Shown here piece after piece: positions 5,378-12,820 of a stretch of DNA of 15,691 bases. The notes beneath the pieces were generated by a model. The model saw only the letters and a list, made by a program, of their open reading frames with translations. It searched no databases and was not told the DNA's origin. The translations under genes and the position numbers were made by a program. The stretch's first letter is position 1. Each line of letters opens with the position of its first letter. This DNA comes from Clostridiales bacterium UBA1316. Lineage in GTDB: Bacteria; Bacillota; Clostridia; Oscillospirales; Oscillospiraceae. The DNA lies in assembly GCA_002307055.1 (NCBI GenBank), contig DBTM01000027.1, positions 1 to 15,691 on the forward strand. The letters run 5' to 3'.

Positions 5378-6229
5378 ATGAAACTTTTGAGTTATGTCAG
5401 ATTCGGACAGCAGCGAACAGGCGCTTTAAACAAAGACGGCCAGGTCGTCGACCTGACGTTTCTCGGCTTCCCGGACAACATGAATGACATTATAACAGGC
5501 GGCGAGGTGCTTTTAAAGGCGATTGCCGAGGCCGCCGCCGATGACCGCCATCCGGCCATTGACCTCGCGCCGCTAGAATACGCCAATGTCACCCGGCCAC
5601 AAAAAATCGTCTGCGTCGGACTCAACTATAAAAGCCACGCGGAAGAGACCGGCGGCGAAGCGCCGAAGGATATCGTCTTCTTTTCAAAATTCAACGACGC
5701 GCTGACACCGGCGGGTCAGCGCGTCACGCTGCCCGAGTGGCAGCGCTGCTTCGATTACGAGGCGGAGCTTGTTGTCATTATTGGTAAGCCGGCTTGGAAT
5801 GTACCGAAGGAATCCGCGCTCAGCTATGTTTTCGGTTACACCTGCGGCAACGATTTAAGCGCGCGCGACTGTCAGTTCCTCTCCAGTCAATGGCTGGCGG
5901 GCAAAGCGTTTCCGGGCTTCGCTCCCGCGGGCCCCCTGATCGTCACAGCCGACAGCTTCAATCCGGACGCGGACAACGGCATTTACTGCGAGGTCAACGG
6001 CTTAAAAGTCCAGTCCGGCGTCACCTCGGACATGATATTCAGCTGTGCCGATATTGTCAGCACGGCGTCGAAATACTTTAAGCTCGATGCCGGTGACCTT
6101 ATTTTTACCGGTACACCCGCGGGCGTCATTCTCGGCAAGAAAAAAGACGCGCGCGTCTGGCTCAAACCCGGCGACACCGTCAAAGTTTCCATTGACGGTA
6201 TCGGGTCCATTACAACGCCGCTTATCTAG
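5378..6229 (+). CDS. Fumarylacetoacetate hydrolase (FAH) family protein
   Basis: The 283-residue protein has the small N-terminal domain (about 1-70) and the C-terminal FAH fold of the FAA_hydrolase family. Visible landmarks are KIVCVGLNYKSHAEETG (75-91), the metal-binding FDYEAELVVIIG with E128 and E130, GNDLSARD with the third ligand D159, KAFPGFAPAGP, and GTPAGVILGKK near the end. Family members cleave acylpyruvates, decarboxylate or tautomerise oxaloacetate-like acids, or isomerise/decarboxylate ring-cleavage products, all with Mg2+ or Mn2+ and a 2-oxo acid. Which of these applies cannot be read from the sequence. A GGAGG site lies 7 nt before the ATG. The next gene starts 17 nt after the stop, so it is tightly coupled to the glycyl radical enzymes, suggesting it handles a 2-oxo or 1,3-dicarbonyl compound up- or downstream of them. 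Confidence 0.88.
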   Translation: MKLLSYVRFGQQRTGALNKDGQVVDLTFLGFPDNMNDIITGGEVLLKAIAEAAADDRHPAIDLAPLEYANVTRPQKIVCVGLNYKSHAEETGGEAPKDIVFFSKFNDALTPAGQRVTLPEWQRCFDYEAELVVIIGKPAWNVPKESALSYVFGYTCGNDLSARDCQFLSSQWLAGKAFPGFAPAGPLIVTADSFNPDADNGIYCEVNGLKVQSGVTSDMIFSCADIVSTASKYFKLDAGDLIFTGTPAGVILGKKKDARVWLKPGDTVKVSIDGIGSITTPLI

Positions 6230-6246
6230 TATGAAGGAGGGCTCCC

Positions 6247-8784
6247 ATGTCATATCAAACACAAGCCGCTTCGCTGCCCAACGAGCCGCTCGCGGTAGAA
6301 CCGTACGACAAGGAATGGGGTGTCGGCGTCTCAGGTCTCACTGAAAATCCGTCGCCGTTTCCCCGTATTAACAGAATGCTGAAATGGCTCAAGGCGCTCG
6401 ACTCGACAGCCGACGCGCAGCGCGCCCTGATTTTTACCGAATGCTACGAAAAATACGCCATGTATCCGCAGAATATCAAATGCGCCCTGACGCTGCGCGA
6501 GGTTTTCCAGAGGGTCGACATCCATATCTGGCCGGAGGAGCTCATTGTCGGCGAGCTGGCGGCGCCGCCGAACAGCGCGCCCGTCTATCCCGAGTTTTCA
6601 ATCGACTGGCTTGTCGACGAATTCAATAACAGGCCGATGGAAAATCGGAAAAACGACCGCTATGTCATCGACAAAAAAACCCAGAGCGATATTATCGGCA
6701 TTCAGCAGGCCTGGAAAAACAAGACCGTTTCAGAGGCAATCATCCATTCCTACACGGAGGACGAGGCGAAGGGCTCGCATCTGGGCAAGGGCATCAATCT
6801 GGAGGGACTGTTTGTGTACGCCGGTGTCGGCCACGTCTGCGCCGATTATGAAAAGCTGCTCAGGGTTGGTTTCGGCGGGATCAAAAGAGAAGCCGAGGCG
6901 AGAATGGCAGCGCTTGACACCTCTGTCCCCGGCGATATTAAGAAGCAGGAGTTTTATACGGCGGAGCTCATCATTCTCGAAGGTGTCCGGAGCTTTATTA
7001 CGCGCTACGGCGAGCTGGCGGCAAAAATGGCACTCGAGGAAGCCGACGCAAGCCGAAAGGCGGAGCTCGAGCGTGTTTCCTCCAACTGCCTGCATGTGGC
7101 TGAAAATCCGCCCAGAGATTTCTGGGAGGCCATTCAGCTCTGGCACATCGCCACGAACATGATTATTATCGAGTCAAACGGGCACTCGGTAACTTACGGG
7201 CGTTTTGATAAAATATTCTATCCGTTTTACAAAGCCGATACTGAAAGCGGACGCTTGACCCGGGAATTCATGCAGGAGCTTATTGAGCATTCCTTCCTCA
7301 AGATGCACCAGCTCCGGAAAATCCGCGATACGAGTGCGATTACCTTCTCAAGCGGTACGATTATGGGCGGTACGGCGCTCGATGTCGGCGGTGTGGACGA
7401 AAATGGCGCCGATATCACCAACGACCTGAGCTACATGGTGCTTGACGCGCACGCGCATACGCGCATCCCGAACCCCTGGATGGGTGTCCGCCTGCACGAG
7501 GGCACGCCGCTTAAGTTTAAAATCAAGGTTTTTAACGTCATCCGCATCGGCACCGGCGAACCGAAGATTTTCAACGACGCGCCGATGATACAGTCACTGC
7601 TGAACTATGGCAAGCCGCTCAAGGACGCCAGAGATTATGTCGGCGTCGGCTGCGTGGAGCCCTGCGTACCGGGCAAGACGTACGGCTGGCATGATTCCGG
7701 TTCCGTCAACCTCGCGAAGATATTGGAAATGGCCATCAACGGCGGCCGCTGCATCGACTGCGGTGCCGCCTGCCCGCGGTATCCCGTCTGCGGGGGCGCC
7801 GGGAAAACGCTCAGCATCAATACCGGTAGCCTCGATACATTCAAAAGCTTTGACGAAGTCACGGCATCGTTCGATGAACAGATGAAATACTGGTGCGATA
7901 AGCTCATCTCCTGCATCAATAAAATTGATTTTGTCCAGCAGCGCTTAAAGCCGCTGCCGTATCTGTCTCTGCTGATGGACGACTGCATTGCGTCGGGCAG
8001 GGACATCACAGCCGGCGGCGCGCGGTATAACCACTCCGGCCCACAGGGGGTCGGCATCGGTACGGCGTCCGACGGGCTCTCCGTTATCAGGCAGCTCCTG
8101 TTTGACGAAGAGCGTGTGACAGGAGCCGAGCTTTTAGCGGCCCTCAGAGCCAACTGGAAGGGTTATGAACCGCTTTACGCGCTTGTCAACGGCGACCGTA
8201 TGCATCACTACGGCAACGACGACGACGCGGCCGACGATATTGCCCGCTTCGTCGTGGCGACCTACTGCAAGCACATTGAGCACCGGCCCACGCCGCACGG
8301 CGGCGAATATATGCCGGGCGTTTTCTCCGTCACGAATAATGTCATGCACGGCTCTGTCGTCGCGGCGACGCCGGACGGACGGCTGGCTTACGAGCCTGTC
8401 TCCGACTGCATCGGCCCTGTCCATACCAAATACGGCTCGCATGATCGGCGCGGCCCGACAGCCATTGCCAGCTCGGTGGCGAAGCTTGACCACGCCCGCA
8501 TCGGCAACGGCATCATCCTCAACTGGAAGTTTTCGCCCTCGGCGGTATCCGGTGAAAGCGGCAGAGACAACCTCATCGGCCTGATGGACACCTATTTTCA
8601 TAACAACGGCATGCAGAGCCAGTTTTCCATTGTCAGCCGGGACATGATGCTCGCAGCCCAAAAGCAGCCCGATAAATACAAAGACCTTGTCGTCCGCATA
8701 GCCGGCTACAGCGCCTACTTCGTCGAGCTCAGCAGCGAGCTCCAAAACGACCTCATCGGCCGCACAGAATTGTCTTTCGACTAA
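6247..8784 (+). CDS. Glycyl radical enzyme 1 (dehydratase/lyase type, unknown substrate)
   Basis: The 845-residue protein is a full-length PFL-like glycyl radical enzyme. The thiyl-radical cysteine C469 and general-base-type glutamate E471 lie in GVGCVEPC; the radical site is IAGYSAYF with G820 25 residues from the C-terminus. The single Cys-x-Glu replaces the Cys-Cys of pyruvate formate-lyase and is typical of diol dehydratases, choline TMA-lyase, hydroxyproline dehydratase and isethionate lyase. Two features are unusual: an extra cysteine (C473) beside the active-site loop, and a four-cysteine insert CIDCGAACPRYPVC (C502, C505, C509, C515). A shared VLDAHAHTRIPNPW segment around residue 400 probably lines the pocket. 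There is no N-terminal microcompartment-type extension and no shell genes nearby, so it is probably a free cytosolic enzyme. AAGGAGG lies 6 nt upstream. The fold is certain; the substrate is unknown. Confidence 0.93.
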   Translation: MSYQTQAASLPNEPLAVEPYDKEWGVGVSGLTENPSPFPRINRMLKWLKALDSTADAQRALIFTECYEKYAMYPQNIKCALTLREVFQRVDIHIWPEELIVGELAAPPNSAPVYPEFSIDWLVDEFNNRPMENRKNDRYVIDKKTQSDIIGIQQAWKNKTVSEAIIHSYTEDEAKGSHLGKGINLEGLFVYAGVGHVCADYEKLLRVGFGGIKREAEARMAALDTSVPGDIKKQEFYTAELIILEGVRSFITRYGELAAKMALEEADASRKAELERVSSNCLHVAENPPRDFWEAIQLWHIATNMIIIESNGHSVTYGRFDKIFYPFYKADTESGRLTREFMQELIEHSFLKMHQLRKIRDTSAITFSSGTIMGGTALDVGGVDENGADITNDLSYMVLDAHAHTRIPNPWMGVRLHEGTPLKFKIKVFNVIRIGTGEPKIFNDAPMIQSLLNYGKPLKDARDYVGVGCVEPCVPGKTYGWHDSGSVNLAKILEMAINGGRCIDCGAACPRYPVCGGAGKTLSINTGSLDTFKSFDEVTASFDEQMKYWCDKLISCINKIDFVQQRLKPLPYLSLLMDDCIASGRDITAGGARYNHSGPQGVGIGTASDGLSVIRQLLFDEERVTGAELLAALRANWKGYEPLYALVNGDRMHHYGNDDDAADDIARFVVATYCKHIEHRPTPHGGEYMPGVFSVTNNVMHGSVVAATPDGRLAYEPVSDCIGPVHTKYGSHDRRGPTAIASSVAKLDHARIGNGIILNWKFSPSAVSGESGRDNLIGLMDTYFHNNGMQSQFSIVSRDMMLAAQKQPDKYKDLVVRIAGYSAYFVELSSELQNDLIGRTELSFD

Positions 8785-8810
8785 CCAAAAATGCGCAAGC
8801 GGAGAACGGC

Positions 8811-8828
8811 TGCGATTGGTGAATCGCA
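8811..8828 (+). repeat. Small intergenic hairpin between the two glycyl radical genes
   Basis: A perfect 7-bp stem TGCGATT/AATCGCA with loop GGTG lies in the 102-bp gap. It may be a remnant of a dispersed palindrome or an mRNA-stabilising stem. No T-run follows, so it is not a typical terminator. Confidence 0.45.
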
Positions 8829-8886
8829 CCTACGATTACATCCCAAATCACCATAAAATGAACGCATCTCCATAGGAGGAGTAATA

Positions 8887-11484
8887 ATGAGCAGTACCAT
8901 CAAGCTTACCAGCGAGGAGAACATCGCGTTAAACCGCGATACTTATAAAAACGCCTGTTATGTGGACTCAAATCCGAAGGCTGTTGAGCCGTTTGACAAG
9001 GAGTGGGGCGTCGGCATTTCCGGCAATACGCCGAATCCGTCGCCGTTTGAGCGGATTAATAAAATTCTGGCCATCACGGCCAAGACCACAAACGGTTTCG
9101 TCTCGCCCGACAGAGCTGAGCTCGTCACCGAGGCGTATAAGGCGCACCCCGGTGAGCCGCAGCTGCTTAAAAGCGCGTATGGCATCGCCAATACTTTGGA
9201 TAAAACGCCCATCTTTATTTTTCCGCACGAGCTGATTGTCGGCTGCCTCGGCTGTGACAAAAAGGGCGCGCCGGTACACCCTGAGTTCGGCTTCAATTGG
9301 GTCGTTGACGAAATGCGCGACGGACTCATGGACTACAGTGCGGAACGGACACACGACTATTTCAGCTATACGAAGGATACGCAGGACCGGCTGGAGGCCC
9401 TGCGTGACTTCTGGGACGGCAATACCATCGAGGACATGACGAACGCCATGCTGACGGACGAGGAGCTCAAGGGCTCCCACGCGGGCAAGGGCGTCTTCTT
9501 CGCCGACGCGTATATCTTCTGCGGCGCGGGTCATCTGGGGCTTGATTATGAGCGCTTGTTCCGGCTTGGCTTCAAGGGCATCCGGGCACTCATTTTAGAG
9601 CAGAACAAAGCACTGTCTCTGTCGAAAACAGAGGATATCAAAAAGCGTACTTTTTATAAGGCGGCGCTGATCACAACAGAAGCCGCCATCCGCCATATTC
9701 AGCGTTACGCCGTGCTGGCGGACGAAATGGCTGAGTGCGAAGCGGACACAAAACGCGCTGCTGAGCTTAAAAAGATGGCGGAAATCTGCCGCTGGATTGC
9801 CGAAAACCCGCCCCGCACATTCTGGGAAGCCATCATGCTCGTCAATCTCGCCAACACGATCATCCACATCGAATGCAGCGGGCACTCCATCTCCTACGGA
9901 CGCTTCGACCAGTACCTGTACCCGTTTTTCAAGCACGATCTGGAGACGGGCGAAGCGTCGCGCGAATTTATGCAGGAGCTCATTGAAAACTTTTTTATCA
10001 AGGTCTGGGATTTAAACAAGCTCAGGAATCATACCTTAATCAAAACCTTCGGCAACGGCGGCGTCGGCGGCACCTGCCTGACGGTCGGCGGCATTAAAAG
10101 GGACGGCAGCGACGGCACAAACGAGCTGACCTATATGACACTGGATGCGCACGCGCATGTCCGCATTCCGTGCCCGTGGCTCGCCGTTCGGCTCCACGCC
10201 AACACGCCCTGGGAGCTGAAGATCAAGACGGTGAACCTCATCCGCATGGGTACCGGCGAACCGAAAATCTTCAATGACGATGTGGCGATCCCCAGCATGC
10301 TGTCGTCAAATACGGACATATACGATGCCCGCGACTATCAGGTCGTCGGCTGCGTGGAGCCGGACGTCACCGGCAAGTCCTACGGCTGGAAGGACTGCGG
10401 GCATATGAACATCGCCCGTGTCCTTGAGCTTGCCATTAACGACGGCCGCTGCTTCAACTGCGGGGCTTCCTGCCCGCGCTGGGAAAAATGCGGCAAGCTC
10501 GGCGGTCAGCTCGGCTTAAAGACCGGCAGCCTGGCCGATTTTGCCTCCTTCGATCAGGTTTTAGAGGCGTACGATAAGCAGATGGCTTATTGGTGCGACA
10601 GGCAGGTCGCCCTGTTAAACGCTGTCGATCTCGCCCATCAGGCGCTCCGCCCGCTGCCGTTTTTATCCGTGCTGATGGACGGCTGCATTGAAAACGGCAA
10701 GGACCTGACCTCAGGCGGCACAAAATACAATTTCACCGGCCCGCAGGGCGTCGGCATCGGGACAACCGGTGACGGACTGGCGACCATCAAGCAGCTTGTG
10801 TTTGATGAAAAAAAGGTCACGGGACGTCAGCTGCTCGATGCCGTCATCAGCAACTGGGAAGGGCATGAGGACCTCTATGCCTATGTCAACAGCGACCGGG
10901 TGCACCATTACGGAAACGACGACGACTACGCCGATCAGCACACGAAATTCGCCATGGATACCTGGTGCAAAAATATTGAGCGTCGCCCGAACGCCCGCGG
11001 CGGCTTCTACCAGCCCGGCGCCTACTCGGTGACCGTCAATGTCGCTTTCGGGCAGACTCAATGGGCCTCCGTGGATGGCAGAAAAGCCTTTGAGCCGTTG
11101 TCGGACTGCATGGGCGCCGTTCACACAAAGTGCTGCTCACACGATATCAAGGGCCCGATCGCCATATGCAAATCCGTCACTAAGCTTGACCACGCCCGCG
11201 CGACAAACGGGACGCTTTTAAACTGGAAATTCTCGCCGGGCTCCCTGGCGGGCGATACGGGCCGAGATAATTTTATCGCGCTGATTGATGAATACATTCA
11301 CCGCAAAGGCATGCACAGCCAGTTCACCGTCGCCAACCAGGAGACTCTCGTCGCTGCCCAGAAGGACCCAGATAATTACCGCGACCTCCTCGTCCGCGTC
11401 GCCGGCTACAGCGCCTATTTCGTCGAGCTCAACAAAGCCCTCCAGGACGATATCATCGGCCGCACAGAGCTATCGTTTGATTGA
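8887..11484 (+). CDS. Glycyl radical enzyme 2 (paralogue of enzyme 1, unknown substrate)
   Basis: The 865-residue protein aligns along its full length with enzyme 1; by eye about half the residues agree in the segments compared. Active site: C489 and E491 in GCVEPD. Radical site: VAGYSAYF with G840, again 25 residues from an almost identical C-terminus (IIGRTELSFD). It carries the same four-cysteine insert, CFNCGASCPRWEKC (C522, C525, C529, C535), and the DAHAHVRIPCPW pocket segment. Differences sit near the presumed pocket (enzyme 1 SAITFSSGTIMGG against TLIKTFGNGGVGG here; GCVEPC against GCVEPD), so the two probably act on different substrates or form a hetero-assembly. It has about 20 extra residues before the conserved VEPFDKEWGVG start. 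A very strong site, AGGAGGAG, precedes the ATG. It shares one activating enzyme with enzyme 1. Confidence 0.93.
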   Translation: MSSTIKLTSEENIALNRDTYKNACYVDSNPKAVEPFDKEWGVGISGNTPNPSPFERINKILAITAKTTNGFVSPDRAELVTEAYKAHPGEPQLLKSAYGIANTLDKTPIFIFPHELIVGCLGCDKKGAPVHPEFGFNWVVDEMRDGLMDYSAERTHDYFSYTKDTQDRLEALRDFWDGNTIEDMTNAMLTDEELKGSHAGKGVFFADAYIFCGAGHLGLDYERLFRLGFKGIRALILEQNKALSLSKTEDIKKRTFYKAALITTEAAIRHIQRYAVLADEMAECEADTKRAAELKKMAEICRWIAENPPRTFWEAIMLVNLANTIIHIECSGHSISYGRFDQYLYPFFKHDLETGEASREFMQELIENFFIKVWDLNKLRNHTLIKTFGNGGVGGTCLTVGGIKRDGSDGTNELTYMTLDAHAHVRIPCPWLAVRLHANTPWELKIKTVNLIRMGTGEPKIFNDDVAIPSMLSSNTDIYDARDYQVVGCVEPDVTGKSYGWKDCGHMNIARVLELAINDGRCFNCGASCPRWEKCGKLGGQLGLKTGSLADFASFDQVLEAYDKQMAYWCDRQVALLNAVDLAHQALRPLPFLSVLMDGCIENGKDLTSGGTKYNFTGPQGVGIGTTGDGLATIKQLVFDEKKVTGRQLLDAVISNWEGHEDLYAYVNSDRVHHYGNDDDYADQHTKFAMDTWCKNIERRPNARGGFYQPGAYSVTVNVAFGQTQWASVDGRKAFEPLSDCMGAVHTKCCSHDIKGPIAICKSVTKLDHARATNGTLLNWKFSPGSLAGDTGRDNFIALIDEYIHRKGMHSQFTVANQETLVAAQKDPDNYRDLLVRVAGYSAYFVELNKALQDDIIGRTELSFD

Positions 11485-11540
11485 CAGAAAACACACGCAG
11501 CTGTCCTCCGTTCACCCCATCTCAGGCTCCTTTGGCAAAA

Positions 11541-11559
11541 GGCAGACACGAGGTCTGCC
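11541..11559 (+). repeat. Hairpin after glycyl radical enzyme 2
   Basis: A perfect 7-bp stem GGCAGAC/GTCTGCC with a 5-nt loop lies 56 nt after the stop codon, just before repeat copy B. There is no U-tract. Together with the repeat it could set an RNA processing or partial-termination point that lowers activase expression relative to the two enzymes. Confidence 0.45.
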
Positions 11560-11564
11560 GCATC

Positions 11565-11642
11565 GTAGCGGGCGGCTTCCACGCCGCCCCATTGTGCCGC
11601 GCAACACCGACAGAGAAGGCGGGCGTGGAAGCCCGCCGCTAC
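11565..11642 (+). repeat. 78-bp palindromic repeat, copy B
   Basis: This is the same element as at 4375-4452: it begins GTAGCGGGCGGCTTCCACG and ends in GCCCGCCGCTAC, in the same orientation and with the same total length. Its terminal arms are closer to perfect complements than those of copy A. It occupies the gap between glycyl radical enzyme 2 and the activase. Confidence 0.85.
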
Positions 11643-11686
11643 AGGTGAAGTAAAACTAATTTCCACAATTAATGCCGTCGAAAATT

Positions 11687-11702
11687 GGAGGACACGCTCT
11701 TG
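11687..11702 (+). promoter_or_regulatory. Ribosome binding site that sets a TTG start for the activase
   Basis: GGAGG (11687-11691) lies 8 nt before TTG 11700-11702. The longer in-frame start, TTG 11685, sits on top of this site and has none of its own, and no in-frame ATG lies near. I therefore place the start at 11700. A weak TTG start would keep the catalytic activase scarce relative to its two targets. Confidence 0.65.
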
Positions 11703-12689
11703 CTCCATAAAAATGCCTCGGGTGCGCCGTGCGCGCTGGTCAGCAATATTCAAAAATATACGATCCATGACGGGCCGGGCATACGGACGGAGCTTTTTTT
11801 CACGGGCTGTACGATGAACTGCCTCTGGTGCTCGAATCCTGAGACAATCGCATTGAAGCCGCAGATCGGTATTTATCCGAGCAAGTGCCTGTCTGTCGAT
11901 AAATGCGGTTATTGTGTCAAGGTATGCCCCGAAAAAGGCGCGCCGCTTGAATTTTCGAACGGAGTTATAAACGCTGTTCACATGACGAAAACCTGCGATA
12001 CCTGCTTCAAATGCACCGATATGTGCCCATCAAGAGCGCTGAAGCAGTGGGGCGAGCTGATGACAATCGACGAAATGCTGAGGGTTATCGCCGAGGACCG
12101 GAGCTTCTACCAGAAGACAGGCGGCGGCGTTACGCTCAGCGGCGGGGAAGTCATGGTACAGTGGGAAGCAGCCGCGCTGCTGTTGGAAGCCTGCAAAAAA
12201 TCCAGCATCAACACCTGCGTTGAAACGGCGCTGAACTGCCCTCGTGAACACATGGAAGCGGTCTATCGCTGTACCGACCTCGTCATCACGGATATCAAGC
12301 ACATGGATTCGGAAAAACACAAAGCCTTTTCCGGTGCCGGTAATGAGTTGATATTGAGCAATATCAAGCGCACGGTTGAACTGGGCAAAAAGCTTGTCAT
12401 CCGGACCCCCATCGTCCCCGGCTACACCGGCGATGAGGCGGATATCCGCGCCATCGGCGCGTTCATCAGGGATGAGCTGGGCAATAACATCGTCCAATAT
12501 CAGCTGCTCCCGTACCGCAAGATGGGCACCGAAAAGTATGACTCTCTCGGTATCCCGTACCCGATGGGAGACTACCAGCCGCCGGAGCGCAGCGCTTGGG
12601 AAGCCGATCTGCTGCGGCTAGCCAATATTCTTGTAACCGAATACGGCATCCCCGCCGCCGCCGGTTCAAGCAAAAAGCTTGATATTTAA
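11700..12689 (+). CDS. Glycyl radical enzyme activating enzyme (radical SAM, two ferredoxin-like clusters)
   Basis: With the TTG start at 11700 the protein has 329 residues. The radical SAM cluster motif is C37-x3-C41-x2-C44 (CTMNCLWC), preceded by IHDGPGIRTELFFTGC, the hallmark of glycyl radical activases. SAM binding is supported by LSGGEV (146-151). Between them are two more four-cysteine clusters: C63, C69, C72, C76 and C99, C102, C105, C109, each ending in CP. This bacterioferredoxin-like insert occurs in activases of non-PFL glycyl radical enzymes. The enzyme reductively cleaves SAM to a 5'-deoxyadenosyl radical and abstracts hydrogen from G820/G840 of its partners; 5'-deoxyadenosine is the by-product. 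As the only activase in the operon it probably serves both enzymes. A perfect terminator follows 5 nt after the stop. Confidence 0.93.
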   Translation: MLHKNASGAPCALVSNIQKYTIHDGPGIRTELFFTGCTMNCLWCSNPETIALKPQIGIYPSKCLSVDKCGYCVKVCPEKGAPLEFSNGVINAVHMTKTCDTCFKCTDMCPSRALKQWGELMTIDEMLRVIAEDRSFYQKTGGGVTLSGGEVMVQWEAAALLLEACKKSSINTCVETALNCPREHMEAVYRCTDLVITDIKHMDSEKHKAFSGAGNELILSNIKRTVELGKKLVIRTPIVPGYTGDEADIRAIGAFIRDELGNNIVQYQLLPYRKMGTEKYDSLGIPYPMGDYQPPERSAWEADLLRLANILVTEYGIPAAAGSSKKLDI

Positions 12690-12694
12690 GTGCC

Positions 12695-12722
12695 AAACGC
12701 CCCGCCGAAAGGCGGGGCGTTT
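12695..12722 (+). terminator. Rho-independent terminator of the glycyl radical operon
   Basis: A perfect 12-bp GC-rich stem AAACGCCCCGCC/GGCGGGGCGTTT with a GAAA tetraloop starts 6 nt after the activase stop; the stem ends in a T-run followed by GTGT. It marks the operon end. Confidence 0.93.
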
Positions 12723-12751
12723 GTGTACAGGGTAAAAGGCTTTATTTATCA

Positions 12752-12780
12752 TTGCATCGTATGCTGTAAAATGGTATATT
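12752..12780 (+). promoter_or_regulatory. Promoter of the HAD-kinase fusion gene
   Basis: TTGCAT (12752-12757) and TATATT (12775-12780) are 17 bp apart, about 40 bp before the ATG. Together with the terminator upstream it shows that this gene is not part of the glycyl radical operon. Confidence 0.6.
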
Positions 12781-12820
12781 TAGTCAGATACGGCTCATTG
12801 TTAATTTAAGGTGGTATCAT

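Noticed and set aside
8134..8829. Minus-strand 231-residue open frame opposite glycyl radical enzyme 1
   Set aside because: It is an antisense shadow of a certain gene; no family resemblance and no credible ribosome binding site.
6247..11484. Calling the two large enzymes pyruvate formate-lyases
   Set aside because: The active-site loop has GCVEP with a single cysteine before the glutamate, not the adjacent Cys-Cys pair of pyruvate formate-lyase.
4375..11642. CRISPR array or phage attachment repeats for the 78-bp copies
   Set aside because: There are only two copies 7.2 kb apart with no spacer pattern, and the elements are palindromic over most of their length, unlike simple att direct repeats.
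6247..12689. Bacterial microcompartment-associated glycyl radical locus
   Set aside because: No shell-protein genes, no aldehyde dehydrogenase or phosphotransacylase and no clear encapsulation extension are visible.
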